Of a stretch of DNA of 64,000 nt, positions 44,801 to 53,430 are shown piece after piece. The DNA comes from CAUZIR01 sp034421295 (GTDB taxonomy: Bacteria; Chloroflexota; Dehalococcoidia; Lucifugimonadales; UBA2962): the NCBI GenBank assembly GCA_034421295.1, contig DAOUKM010000018.1:27848-91847 (forward strand), in the 5' to 3' direction. The notes below the pieces were generated by a model. It worked only from the letters and a program-made list of their open reading frames with translations, was not told the origin of the DNA and made no database searches. Position 1 is the stretch's first letter, and every line of letters starts with the position of its first letter. The position numbers and the translations under genes were made by a program.

Positions 44801-45226
44801 CCCCGCCGCGATCTCGTCGGTCACCTCAAAGCCCGGAGGCAGGCCCGCCTCCAGCGGCCTATCGTGAAGCAGGGAGGCCGCAAATGCGTGAAGGGTCTGG
44901 ATGGCCGCCTGGTCCAGGTCGTCGACGCCCCGGCGGCAGTTGCTCCGCTCGCGCTCGCTACGTGACCGGTCCTCTGCGCCCTTCTCCAGCCCCTCCCGAG
45001 CCCTGTCTCGCAGCTCGGCCGCGGCGGCCTCTGTGAAGGTGATCACGGCCACCCTATCGAGAGTCGCCGCACCGGTGGCCACCAGATTCACCAGCCTTCC
45101 CACCAGGCTGTGTGTCTTTCCGGTGCCGGCGCTGGCCTCGACGAAGAGGGTCTCACTTAGCCGCTCGGCGATGACGGTGCGGGCCTCCTGGTCAACGGGG
45201 ATGAATCGGGCCGGAGGGGCGGTCAC
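41819..45226 (-). CDS. addA: AddA-type helicase-nuclease (UvrD/RecB-like)
   Basis: This 1,135-residue superfamily 1A helicase has a C-terminal nuclease. Walker A is VEASAGTGKTHSLVGRLV near residue 33. Later helicase motifs include HLLIDEAQDTDPIQ (motif II), VVGDPKQSIYRFRRADVAQM (III) and VMTVHGSKGLEFPVVILTG (V), then VRLMYVAATRARDHLVV (VI). The RecB-like nuclease motif (DGLVVVDYKTDRVD) sits near residue 1070. AddA works with AddB to resect double-strand breaks for RecA loading. It starts at GTG 45226 in a four-base overlap (GTGA) with the upstream addB-like gene, which ties the pair together. Confidence 0.93.
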   Translation of the reverse strand: MTAPPARFIPVDQEARTVIAERLSETLFVEASAGTGKTHSLVGRLVNLVATGAATLDRVAVITFTEAAAAELRDRAREGLEKGAEDRSRSERERSNCRRGVDDLDQAAIQTLHAFAASLLHDRPLEAGLPPGFEVTDEIAAGIRFNDAWQQWLDAALEEDSPLAENLALSLSLGVKLGQLKETALEFHRSYSDLLEAVFDEPEPPGDGAARRISQAGSELGRLCEFSHLGREDPLYRHVKGKLGTIRRMAGTPSGPPAAYRLLLRVLPLKFTRGRRSDWGHDPETGANACAALKDLLKDLDEEARLQVNEARRACLGPILGAMREFVIDYAGHRRSEGRAEFHDLLVWAHEMLRDDIGVRDHFRSRFSHLLIDEAQDTDPIQAEIAMFLAEQVPDGTAAHSRPAAWDRITPESGKLFVVGDPKQSIYRFRRADVAQMRRLQQSMERAGGSTVSLVQNFRSHRPITDWVNRLFGQWMAGGDGQGVEGGYAQARYEDMSPRWSGKAGSGTGPRVWALGDVAVEGPMDAVRREEHRDIASLLAQIVDQQWLVLDAEAAGATGREVYRPAAYSDICVLIPTRTGLANLEREIARLRIPYRLESASLVFETQEVRDLLNFLRAVDDPSDHVATVAALRSPAFGCSDVDLLRHYEAYGSFDYLRDRAPGDADIVGEGLDVLRDFHRRRVREPASAVVDRFIRKRGLMEAAVGHPRMREQWRRYRFMVEQARQFAEVGGGSLRAFVDWVEDQIEEGARVTEAPLPETDEEAIRVMTVHGSKGLEFPVVILTGLNSGQRGRSPGVLIDRETGSVEVGIGSGADHMGTPGYELMAEREKLMTAAEHVRLMYVAATRARDHLVVSLRRQSGPKAGNSAAAVISGRMAECPELWKQVVLFPRAEPASPDPRREPERTTAQEEHSPEARDRWKNGRQRLIDEMSRPSSVAATALSGGDEGDKVEQETAEPWRRGRAGTSLGRAVHAVMQSIDLDTGDGIDDRARVQASAEGIPDLENEIARLCRGAVESKIVRRAVVSGRLWREVPVAAAAGDGSLHGFIDLLFEEPDGLVVVDYKTDRVDPSGDSDPSVRYRLQGGAYAHAIQRVTGKRVKEVVFLYLATRAEVRLEDLPRAMQDAESRAQERLAG

Positions 45227-48200
45227 CGCTGCTGCTCCCCGTCTCCGCCTGCAAGGGCTACGTAGCCGGACAGGATGGGGTCTGCTCTCTTCGCCTCCCA
45301 GAATTCGTCCCTGCGCGCCGGGCAGAGCGAGTCGAAATCACAGAACCTGCAGTTGGCACCACTACCCCTGTCCTGCGGGCCGGGATTGGCGGGGAACAGC
45401 CCGCGGCGAATGCCCTCGACTATCGTCGAGACTCCCTCCCGAAATCGCCTGTTCGCCCGTTCGTCCCCGATATCGAGGTAGCCGTGCGGGGCAAACTGGA
45501 ACCCGCCACGAGCGGTTGCGAACCAGTAGGCGGCCCGAACCCTCCCTGCGGCGGGCTCTATGCTGCGTGCCGCGAGGGAGTAGATACCCAGCTGGAGGCG
45601 CTTGCCGCGGTCGATAACGTCCCGCTCCAGCTCCCGGTACGAATATGCGCCGCCCGTCTTGTAGTCAATGACCAGTACCGATGACCCGTCGGCACTAATG
45701 TCGAGCCGATCGGCCATGCCACGAAAGCCGATGCGGGTTCCGTCCGACAGTTCCATGCCCGCCTGAGGCTCCCCTGTAAAGCCGAAGGCGGCTTCTACCC
45801 GGATGCTGGTCGACCCGTGCTCGCTGCGCACCTGTGCGTCCTCTTCGAGGAACGTGTCAAGGTCGGCCTCTATGTCCTGTTTTTCCAGCTTCCACAGTTT
45901 TCGCTTACCCGTAACGCCTCGCGCCTCCGCGGCTGCGAACTCCTGACTGGCGATCTCCATGATGCGGCCGCGAGACTGCGTGCTCCATCCCTCGCCCGGC
46001 GCCGGCAAGAGCCCCCTATCCTCCGCGTCCCGGATGAACCGCTCGAGGATCCTGTGAACCAGGGAGCCGCGCTCGAGCGGGCTGATGGTCATGATCTCCT
46101 CGGGCGTCTCGACCATACCCAGCCGCAGCACCTGACCCAGGAAGTAGCGAAATGGGCAGGCGGCCCAGCTCTCGAGGCTTGTGGCCGAGACCGCTGACCG
46201 GTCCAGGTTCTCCCGGAACCTTGAGGTCGCCGCGACGGACGACAGGTTGCCGTCATACTCTGTCAGCCGCCGGAGGCGGCGATTTCGACCCATACGGGCA
46301 GCCCTGTCGAGCGGGCCATCCAGCGCCAGCGGGTGGCGCGCCGGCGCCCTGCCCGCCTTATGCCACTCGAGGAGACGGGCCAGATTGTAGTCGAGAGTGT
46401 CGGCCATGGACCGCTCGCCTGCACCTGCCAGGGCGTGGATCCCCGACTCTACGAAAGTCAGCCAGGGGCGATTCCGAAGGTCTCCGATGTCACTGGTGTG
46501 CACCGGCTGCCCCTCGAGAGCGGTAGCCTGCTCCAGGAACCAGCGCGACGGGTACGCCCTTGCTCCCGAGGCGGCGTCGACAGCCGGAAACGACAGGGTC
46601 CGCGCGCCAGACCCGCCAAGTGCTGAAAGGTAGTCATAGCGGTCCTTGGCCGCCTGACGTTCCATGCGCGACCTCCCGCCAGAGCCAAGAAGGTCAGGCT
46701 CCGGGAGCAGGGGATCGGGGCGGACCGCAGGGGGCATCTTTCCCTCTATCATCCCGACCATCCACAGCGCATCGAAGCTCATTCCGGAGGCGGCGTCCAG
46801 GCTCGACACGAATACTCCCTCGCCGGTCACCCCCAGATGTCCTGCGGGCGCCTTGAGGGAGTCCTCCACGGCCCGGCGAAACTCGCCCAGCGTGGTCCCG
46901 GCCGTGACCTTGTCCGTCACCGCCAGCTCCTCGACCCTCCGGCAAACCTTGTCCAGACCGTCAGGTGCGACCATCGCCTCGGGACCTGAAGGCTCCGACG
47001 AAAGATACGTGTCCAGTAAGCCGAGCGCCCACCTGCAGTATTCCTTCCACGGTCTGCCTGAGGCCGGTGGACCCAGTCTCCTGGCCAGTTCCTCGACGAA
47101 TGAGAGCGCCTGTGCCGCCTCCTCCGCCTCCGCCCTCATCCCGTCGACCCGGCCCCGGCTTGTCTCGCCGTCCTGCTCGCGGCGGTCCGCCTCTGCCCTC
47201 AGCGACCTCTCGTAGCTCGTAAGCCGGCTCCGCCACTCGCCGAGGCCGCCGACTATTCCCGCTTTCTTGGTGAGCCTGTCCCACCGGCTGGGGCTGAAGC
47301 CGGCACGTGACGAGGCCCCCGCCTTGACGGGACACCCGGTGAGCCACGCCATGAGCTCGGCGCGACCGAGTTCGCCGCCCGACAGGCTGAGCAGCCCGGT
47401 GAGAGTCCTGCCCGCGGCGGTGTCGCCGAGCGTGGCACGGTCAGGACCGGCCACAGGAATGTCCGCCAGCTTAAGCTCAGCCGGAATCAGCGTGGCATAC
47501 GGGTTGTCCGCACGGTAGAGGATCGCCATCCTGTGGAACGGAGTCCCCTTCTCCTCGGCCCTCTCCACTATGCGGCGGATCACCCACCTGAGCTCCTCGT
47601 GGGCGTTGGGCGCCACATGGAGACGGGTCTCACCGGGCGGCGGGACAGGCAGGCCCTTCCGGCCCTCGCCTCCGGGGGCGAATCCAAGTGCCGCGGCCAG
47701 CGCGAGCACCGGTCCATCGGCCCTATCGTCTCCAGTCGTTCCAAGCAGGACGGCGCAGCGGCCGTGCCCTGACAGGGCCTTGATCAGCCTGGTCTCGGCC
47801 GGAGACGGGTTTCGCGGGAGGTAAAACACGATCAGTCCAAGGTCGGCACCGACCAGGGGGCCTTCCACGCTCACCACGTCGGCTGCCGCCTGTATCAGAT
47901 CCTCTTTGTCGTACCAGGTGCTTGCGCTTGCTCCGGCGAACATGCGGTACAGCCTTACGATCTCCGCACCGAGGCCGCCGCGGCGCTCCAGCGACTCCAG
48001 GACATCGTCATCGGAAGCCCGCAGCTCCCTGAAGGAGGTTCGGAGACTGGTCAGTGCGGCCGGGTGATCACTCACCTGCCCCAGGGGCTGGGCCGCCTGG
48101 GCGATGACCTCGCGAAGGAAGGCACCCTCCAGGACCGCCGTCAGCGGGCTTCTTCCCTCCCGTGCCAGCCGGGGGCCGCCGAGCATCTCGGAGATGACGG

Positions 48201-48426
48201 GACTCTCGGTGAAGCGAACGTTGGCAAAGCCGCTTCGGCCCAACTCGTGGCGAAGGCTAAGGCTGGCATACCGCGTCGGCGAGACCACGGTCACCGGCGC
48301 CAGCACGTCGTCCCGCTTGGCATGGCTCACCAGCCGCCACAACTCTCCGGTGAGAGCTGGCGACCTTCTTCCGACGATCAGGCCCGCCGGACTCAATCTC
48401 TCGATCCCAGAAACCTCCCTGCCCAT
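45223..48426 (-). CDS. addB: AddB-type PD-(D/E)XK nuclease/helicase-like protein
   Basis: This 1,067-residue partner of AddA starts with VGRRSPALTGELWRLVSHAK. It has no Walker A. The C-terminal part has a PD-(D/E)XK nuclease (SVLVIDYKTGGAYSYREL) followed by RLQLGIYSLAAR, the QxxxY motif. Four Cys likely hold an iron-sulfur cluster: one in SWAACPFRYFL and three in CRFCDFDSLCPARR. This is the usual AddB arrangement. The order addB-addA with overlapping ends is typical. The gene is the promoter-proximal one of this pair. Confidence 0.9.
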   Translation of the reverse strand: MGREVSGIERLSPAGLIVGRRSPALTGELWRLVSHAKRDDVLAPVTVVSPTRYASLSLRHELGRSGFANVRFTESPVISEMLGGPRLAREGRSPLTAVLEGAFLREVIAQAAQPLGQVSDHPAALTSLRTSFRELRASDDDVLESLERRGGLGAEIVRLYRMFAGASASTWYDKEDLIQAAADVVSVEGPLVGADLGLIVFYLPRNPSPAETRLIKALSGHGRCAVLLGTTGDDRADGPVLALAAALGFAPGGEGRKGLPVPPPGETRLHVAPNAHEELRWVIRRIVERAEEKGTPFHRMAILYRADNPYATLIPAELKLADIPVAGPDRATLGDTAAGRTLTGLLSLSGGELGRAELMAWLTGCPVKAGASSRAGFSPSRWDRLTKKAGIVGGLGEWRSRLTSYERSLRAEADRREQDGETSRGRVDGMRAEAEEAAQALSFVEELARRLGPPASGRPWKEYCRWALGLLDTYLSSEPSGPEAMVAPDGLDKVCRRVEELAVTDKVTAGTTLGEFRRAVEDSLKAPAGHLGVTGEGVFVSSLDAASGMSFDALWMVGMIEGKMPPAVRPDPLLPEPDLLGSGGRSRMERQAAKDRYDYLSALGGSGARTLSFPAVDAASGARAYPSRWFLEQATALEGQPVHTSDIGDLRNRPWLTFVESGIHALAGAGERSMADTLDYNLARLLEWHKAGRAPARHPLALDGPLDRAARMGRNRRLRRLTEYDGNLSSVAATSRFRENLDRSAVSATSLESWAACPFRYFLGQVLRLGMVETPEEIMTISPLERGSLVHRILERFIRDAEDRGLLPAPGEGWSTQSRGRIMEIASQEFAAAEARGVTGKRKLWKLEKQDIEADLDTFLEEDAQVRSEHGSTSIRVEAAFGFTGEPQAGMELSDGTRIGFRGMADRLDISADGSSVLVIDYKTGGAYSYRELERDVIDRGKRLQLGIYSLAARSIEPAAGRVRAAYWFATARGGFQFAPHGYLDIGDERANRRFREGVSTIVEGIRRGLFPANPGPQDRGSGANCRFCDFDSLCPARRDEFWEAKRADPILSGYVALAGGDGEQQR

Positions 48427-48629
48427 GCGCTCATGATACGACCTGGCGCAGCGTCCGGCGCCGCCGGGCGCAATGGGCCGCGGCCTGAGGAGGCGAACTC
48501 GTCTCCCCCGGAATCTGCCGAGAGCTTACATGTACGGCTAGGGGGCGCTGCTCGGTGCCGGAATGGTCGCGGTACCGCGAGACGCTCAGACGGTGCCCCC
48601 GCCTCTGCGCGGGGGCCGGGGACCTGTTC

Positions 48630-50030
48630 TTAGAGCCTGTTCAGGCCGTCCAGGGCCGCCGTCTTGTAGCACTCGGCAAGCGTCGGATAGTTGAACACCG
48701 TATCGAGGAAGTAGTCCACCGTCCCTCCGAAGGTCAGGACCGCCTGGCCGATATGGACCAGTTCGCTGGCTCCCTCGCCGATGATGTGAACCCCGAGCAT
48801 CTTCCTGGTCTCCAGGTGGAAGATCATCTTCAGCAGGCCCGTAGTGTCCCCGATTATGTGGCTGCGGGCGATCTCACGGTAATAGGCCTTGCCGACCTCG
48901 TAAGGTACACCCTGCTCGGTGAGTTCCTCCTCCGTTCGGCCGACCATTGAGATCTCGGGTATCGTGTAGATGGCGAACGGGAACAGCTCGGGAACGTGAT
49001 TGGCCTCTCGTCCAAAGGCGTGCAGCGCAGCGTACCTGCCCTGCTCCATGGATGTGGAGGCCAGGGACGGGAACCCTATTACGTCCCCGACCGCGTATAT
49101 GTGCGGGACGTCGGTCTGGTAGTGCTCGTTGACGCTCAGCCTGCCCTTGTCGTCGGCGCCGATACCAGCGGCCTGCAGATTCAGCGAGTCGGTGGCGCCC
49201 ATCCGCCCGGCTGCGTACAGCACCTTGTCTGCGGCGATCTGCTTGCCACTGGCCAGCTTGATCCTCACGCCCGGTCGCTGGCCGTTTCCGACACGTTCAA
49301 TCCCCGTGACCTCCTCGCCGAGGCGCAGGATCGCCCGCTCCTGCCTGAGCTGATAGCTGAGCGACTCGATAATTTCCCCGTCGACGAATGGAAGCACCCG
49401 GTCACGCTTGTCGACCAGAGTCACCCTGACCCCCAGGGCTGCGAAGATGCAGGCATATTCGCATCCGATCACGCCGGCCCCAACGACCGCCATGGTCCTG
49501 GGCAGATAGTCCAGGTCCATGATGTGCTCTGCTAGGAGCACCGTCTGGCCGTCGACGCCGGACCTGCCGTCGTCATACGATCCGCTGCCCGTGGCGATCA
49601 CGATCCTCTCCGCCGTGACCCGGCGCTGGGCGCCTCCGTCCACCATGTCCAGGTTCAGCTCGTGGGGCCCGAGGAAGGCAGCGCCCGCGGCCATAAGCTC
49701 TACGCCGTTCCTGTGGAGCTGGTCGCGTATGACCTCTATCTCGTTCCTGACCACGTGGTCCGTGCGGAAGGTCAGGTCCTCGATGCGGATGTGATCCTTT
49801 ACTGCGTACGAGGCGCCGTAAACGCCCTTGAGGCGGGCTCCCGACAGGTACAGGACGGCCTCGCGAAGGGACTTGCTGGGGATGGCCCCCGTGTTGATGC
49901 AGACGCCACCCACGACGGTCTTGCGCTCGGCGACCGCAACACGCTTACCCAGTTTGGCAGCCTGTATGGCCGCACGCTGACCGGCGGGGCCTGAGCCCAC
50001 GACGAGCAGATCGTAGTCGTAGTTAGCCAC
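48630..50030 (-). CDS. sthA: Soluble pyridine nucleotide transhydrogenase, SthA type
   Basis: This flavoprotein has about 466 residues. The FAD-binding GxGxxG is DLLVVGSGPAGQRAAIQAAK, and KTVVGGVCINTGAIPSKSLR follows. SthA-type enzymes keep only one Cys where dihydrolipoamide dehydrogenases have a redox-active pair, and here only one is present. The NAD(P)-binding motif is MAVVGAGVIGCEYACIFAAL, and the dimer domain (IPEISMVGRTEEELTEQGVP, then IGEGASELVHIGQAVLTFGG) is complete. It moves hydride between NADH and NADP+. I start at GTG 50030 with GAGGG upstream. GTG 50042 would add four residues. Confidence 0.9.
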   Translation of the reverse strand: MANYDYDLLVVGSGPAGQRAAIQAAKLGKRVAVAERKTVVGGVCINTGAIPSKSLREAVLYLSGARLKGVYGASYAVKDHIRIEDLTFRTDHVVRNEIEVIRDQLHRNGVELMAAGAAFLGPHELNLDMVDGGAQRRVTAERIVIATGSGSYDDGRSGVDGQTVLLAEHIMDLDYLPRTMAVVGAGVIGCEYACIFAALGVRVTLVDKRDRVLPFVDGEIIESLSYQLRQERAILRLGEEVTGIERVGNGQRPGVRIKLASGKQIAADKVLYAAGRMGATDSLNLQAAGIGADDKGRLSVNEHYQTDVPHIYAVGDVIGFPSLASTSMEQGRYAALHAFGREANHVPELFPFAIYTIPEISMVGRTEEELTEQGVPYEVGKAYYREIARSHIIGDTTGLLKMIFHLETRKMLGVHIIGEGASELVHIGQAVLTFGGTVDYFLDTVFNYPTLAECYKTAALDGLNRL

Positions 50031-50234
50031 TTTGGCCCTCACTTACTGCCGACGATGATCTTCTACGTCCGGTATACCAGTAGATCGGTGGAAAGGCTAC
50101 CCGGATTGTGACGAATTGTGGATGTTGTTGCCAATTCAGGCACGCATCCAAGCCTGGTGGAGGTCCTCCTGGCAGCTAAGGTCGGGCGGGCGACACCGGT
50201 CCTCAGGATCCGTATTGAGCGTGCGGCGCCCGGC

Positions 50235-50636
50235 TCATGACTTCCAGAGACAAATGCTCCTGGTACCGATCAGCACGATGAACCAGACGTCGATGACAGC
50301 CCAGTAGGCCAGGCGAACCTGGCTCTGACCATCTTCGCCAACAGTCAGGTCATCGAACCAGTTCCACGCAAACAGAATCGCGAGCACAACGGCCGCATAG
50401 AGCGCCACGTTGACCCAGACCTGGCAGGCCATTTCGGCTTCGCTGAGCGCTCTCTTCTCGATGTAGATATCCGCCAGAGCCAGTACTATGCCCACGGCCA
50501 TTATCCAATTGAACACATACCACATCGAGTCGACATTCACCGAGTCTTCGTAAAAGGAGCTGAGCACAAAGTGCAGCAGCACGGCGACGGCCATTAGCCC
50601 AAATGCGATAGAAAGCGGCTTTCTGAGTCTCTCCAC
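50235..50636 (-). CDS. Small four-helix membrane protein, unknown function
   Basis: This 133-residue protein, started at GTG 50636 behind GGGAGGT, has four predicted transmembrane helices (SIAFGLMAVAVLLHFVLSSF, WYVFNWIMAVGIVLALADIY, VWVNVALYAAVVLAILFAW, LAYWAVIDVWFIVLIGTRSI). I recognise no named family. Loops are short and acidic. A longer start at 50708 would add 24 polar residues without a ribosome-binding site. Confidence 0.7.
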   Translation of the reverse strand: MERLRKPLSIAFGLMAVAVLLHFVLSSFYEDSVNVDSMWYVFNWIMAVGIVLALADIYIEKRALSEAEMACQVWVNVALYAAVVLAILFAWNWFDDLTVGEDGQSQVRLAYWAVIDVWFIVLIGTRSICLWKS

Positions 50637-50994
50637 GGCTACCTCCCTCTCCGGCACACGGTCACCGGTACGATGAGCGATCGGTCCAATGGTGGGCATA
50701 TTCGCCAAGCAAGGTCAATCGCCGCTCCGGCACACGCTCTGATACCCTCGACTCGGCTCGGTCCGTCTGGCCAGCCTCGTCCCGCACGCCTGACGATATC
50801 TCGGGACATCAACCCAACACACACGAGTACGGCCGAACCCCGCATTCGGTAATGAGCCCAGCCGGTGCCAACCATATACGAATGTTTCAGGAATCCGGGC
50901 GAGTTCCATTCGACGCAGGGTTGGGGATGATTCTACGCTCGGATAAACTGGCCTGAACGTCTGCAGGCGAGTTGAACACGCGTGAGGGGATAGC

Positions 50995-51309
50995 ATGATC
51001 GTCAGCACCACTGACTCGATACCCGGCCGAGAAATCGACGAGATTCTGGGCCTCGCACGGGGCAACGTGGTGCGGACCAAGCACATAGGCCGCGACATCC
51101 AGGCCGCACTGAGGAGCCTGGTCGGAGGCGAGGTAGGCGGTTACACCGAGATGCTCAGCGAGGCGCGTGAACACGCAACGAGGCTAATGATCCGGGATGC
51201 CGAGGACCTCGGCGCCGATGCTCTTGTGAACATACGCTACACGACCAGCGCCGTAGCCTCTGGCATGTCCGAAATACTCGCCTACGGCACCGCAGTCAGG
51301 CTCAGGTAA
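50995..51309 (+). CDS. YbjQ family (heavy-metal-binding domain, DUF74) protein
   Basis: This 104-residue protein has full family length and motifs: MIVSTTDSIPGREIDEILGL, VVRTKHIGRDIQAALRSLVG, GEVGGYTEMLSEAREHA and LGADALVNIRYTTSAV. YbjQ proteins form pentamers of unknown function. The stop-free start is at ATG 50995, without a strong Shine-Dalgarno sequence. It stands alone between genes on the opposite strand. Confidence 0.92.
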   Translation: MIVSTTDSIPGREIDEILGLARGNVVRTKHIGRDIQAALRSLVGGEVGGYTEMLSEAREHATRLMIRDAEDLGADALVNIRYTTSAVASGMSEILAYGTAVRLR

Positions 51310-51374
51310 CCCCGGGTACACGGCATTTGCGCGGCGGGACGCGGCGCTTCGGATCATCCGGCCGGGTGCCCCCT

Positions 51375-52946
51375 TTATTCGACATTGGCCACCGTAAGCG
51401 TGTATGAGCCTGTTCCTGCTCCCCACGATCCGGAGACCACAACGTAGTACCTGCCCGAGCCGGGTGCCTCCCAGTCGAATTGGGTCGGCTCAAGGCCCCC
51501 TTGGTCGATGTAAACGAGCTCGCGCAGGTCGGCATCTACGATCGCCATCGCCTCGCCGGCCAGTGTTCCCGTGGCCACATCTATGCGGTATAGCTCAGCC
51601 GCGACAGCCTCAAAGACAAATGCGTCGGAGTCGCCATCGTAATTGAGTGTGCCTTCGACGGCCTCACCAAGGGCTATTGAGGTGGCCTCCTCAAACGAGT
51701 TGGCATGATCGTCGGAGACATCCGCGACGGTAACCGCCAAGGTGTAGGAGCCGGTGCCATCCCCGAAGGGACTGGACACCTCGACGTAGTATTCGCCGGC
51801 GTCCGGGGCCATCCAGACGATGCGGGAGCCCGCAGAGCCCCCGTGGTCGTCGTTATATGTGATCTGAAACAGGCCGCCCTGATCCATTGACAGGTCGGCC
51901 TGATAGAGCATCACCACAGAGTCAGTCAACGTTCCCAGAGCCACGTCTATCTGGTAGAACTTTCCCCTCTCGGCCTTGAAGGCAAAGAAATCGACGTCGA
52001 ACGTGTAGTCCAGCCCCGCGTCGATGGGCTCGCCCACGGCTAACATGGTCGCCTGGTCGAATGAGTCGGCGTGATCGTCGGATTGTCCCGGCATGGATCC
52101 CTGGTCCATGTCGATGGACGGGCCGCCCAGGCCTTCGGGCGACGGGGTGATGGCGAGATAGCAGCCGGCTGCGTCCAAGATCGCTACGGTCTGTTGCGGG
52201 AGGTCTTCCCTGACCTGCTCCAGGACAAGGGCCGCCGCCACGAACTCCGGACCGAAGAACTCTCCGAATTCGCCCTGTACGAACTCGATCAAGAGAGCCT
52301 CTTTCTCCTCATCGGTCTTGCCTGGATCAAGGCCTACCTCGAGAGATGTCGGTAAGATCTTCTCGAAGAGCAGTGTGAACATTGCCTCAAGGAATGAATC
52401 GGAGCTGGGGCGAGACTCGGCGCTGTCGCGCAGGGCCTCAATTACCTCCAGCTGAGCCTCGTGATACTCCTCCAACTCCGGCGGCGGTTTGAGCTGGCCA
52501 TATGCGTTCAACACGGCCTCGAACATCTCTCCTACCTGTCCCCACGTAATGTCCCCTCCGCTGCCGGCCGCAAGGGGATCTACCGCCAGCGTCGCGTCCA
52601 GGGCGGCGGTGACCGTCCGGCACTGCATGGCATAGTCGTCGATCCCCAGAGTCGCCACAGGCGTCGGCGTATCTGCGGGCACCAGCGTCGCGGTGGCAGT
52701 GGGAGCCGGTGTCGGCGTGTCTACCGGCACAGGAGTCGAGGTCGGCGTATCGGCAGGCTCTGGCGTCGCGATGGCAGTGGGAGCCGGCGTATCCGCGGGC
52801 ACTGGCGCCGGTGTTTCAGTCGGCTCTCCGTTTCCGCATGCCGCAGAAGAGGCGACCGCCAGCAGGCACACCAATAGAGCCGCACCAAGCACGAGCCAGC
52901 GCCTTAATTTGCTGCCGGTCACAAAGCTGGCGGATCGGAGTCTCAC
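51375..52946 (-). CDS. Secreted lipoprotein with two pre-peptidase C-terminal (PPC) domains
   Basis: The 523-residue protein starts at GTG 52946 with AAAGGAG upstream. The signal peptide ends ASSAAC. A long Pro/Thr/Ala linker follows (TPTSTPVPVDTPTPAPTATA), then a helical domain of about 150 residues. Two PPC-like beta domains come next, starting DDHADSFDQATMLAVGEPID and DDHANSFEEATSIALGEAVE. Both end in the typical YYVEVSSPFGDGTGSYTLAV or YYVVVSGSWGAGTGSYTLTV. PPC domains usually accompany secreted peptidases, but no peptidase domain is present. Confidence 0.88.
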   Translation of the reverse strand: MRLRSASFVTGSKLRRWLVLGAALLVCLLAVASSAACGNGEPTETPAPVPADTPAPTAIATPEPADTPTSTPVPVDTPTPAPTATATLVPADTPTPVATLGIDDYAMQCRTVTAALDATLAVDPLAAGSGGDITWGQVGEMFEAVLNAYGQLKPPPELEEYHEAQLEVIEALRDSAESRPSSDSFLEAMFTLLFEKILPTSLEVGLDPGKTDEEKEALLIEFVQGEFGEFFGPEFVAAALVLEQVREDLPQQTVAILDAAGCYLAITPSPEGLGGPSIDMDQGSMPGQSDDHADSFDQATMLAVGEPIDAGLDYTFDVDFFAFKAERGKFYQIDVALGTLTDSVVMLYQADLSMDQGGLFQITYNDDHGGSAGSRIVWMAPDAGEYYVEVSSPFGDGTGSYTLAVTVADVSDDHANSFEEATSIALGEAVEGTLNYDGDSDAFVFEAVAAELYRIDVATGTLAGEAMAIVDADLRELVYIDQGGLEPTQFDWEAPGSGRYYVVVSGSWGAGTGSYTLTVANVE

Positions 52947-53430
52947 GTCTCGGCTAACTCCTTTCTAGAGTCCAACGGATGGCAGGATGCATGCTCGGAC
53001 GTGACGGCCGGGGCTGAGGCGGACCACATTCCACCGCGGCCCGGGCCGCGGTGGAAGAACGTCCCAGAGTCGGCATCGCCCACACCTAGCTGGAAGAACC
53101 AGTCGCCAGTCCATTGTAAGCGAGCCGTCATGAGTCGGACCGTCTTGCGCAATGCCTCATATCAACAAATACGTTGGACGTTGCTCTCCGGTTACGTGCT
53201 TAGGACGGGCGACCACCCTGCAGAGTGTGCGTAGCGAGGGAGAAGAGAGGTTACGGTGCGCGCCTAGCATGGGAACGAAGTCCGCCGGTACGGCGGCGTA
53301 CGGAGCGGGTCCGCGACACATTCGCGCACGCCTTCTATGTTCCGGCCGCCGAGGCGTGACTGTACACGCCATGACGTCTACAATGCCGACGGTGATCCGG
53401 TGACGCAGCGCCTTGCGGGGGGAGTCGACC
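52947..53430. other. Intergenic region with a 24-bp perfect palindrome
   Basis: About 480 bases lie between the PPC lipoprotein and the kelch lipoprotein genes, which are divergent. The only clear structure is the palindrome at 53031-53054. No coding frame has a good ribosome-binding site. Confidence 0.4.
53031..53054. repeat. Perfect 24-bp GC-rich palindrome
   Basis: CCACCGCGGCCC is followed immediately by its reverse complement, GGGCCGCGGTGG. No T-run follows on either strand, and the site lies between divergent genes, which suggests a protein-binding operator more than a terminator. Confidence 0.85.
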
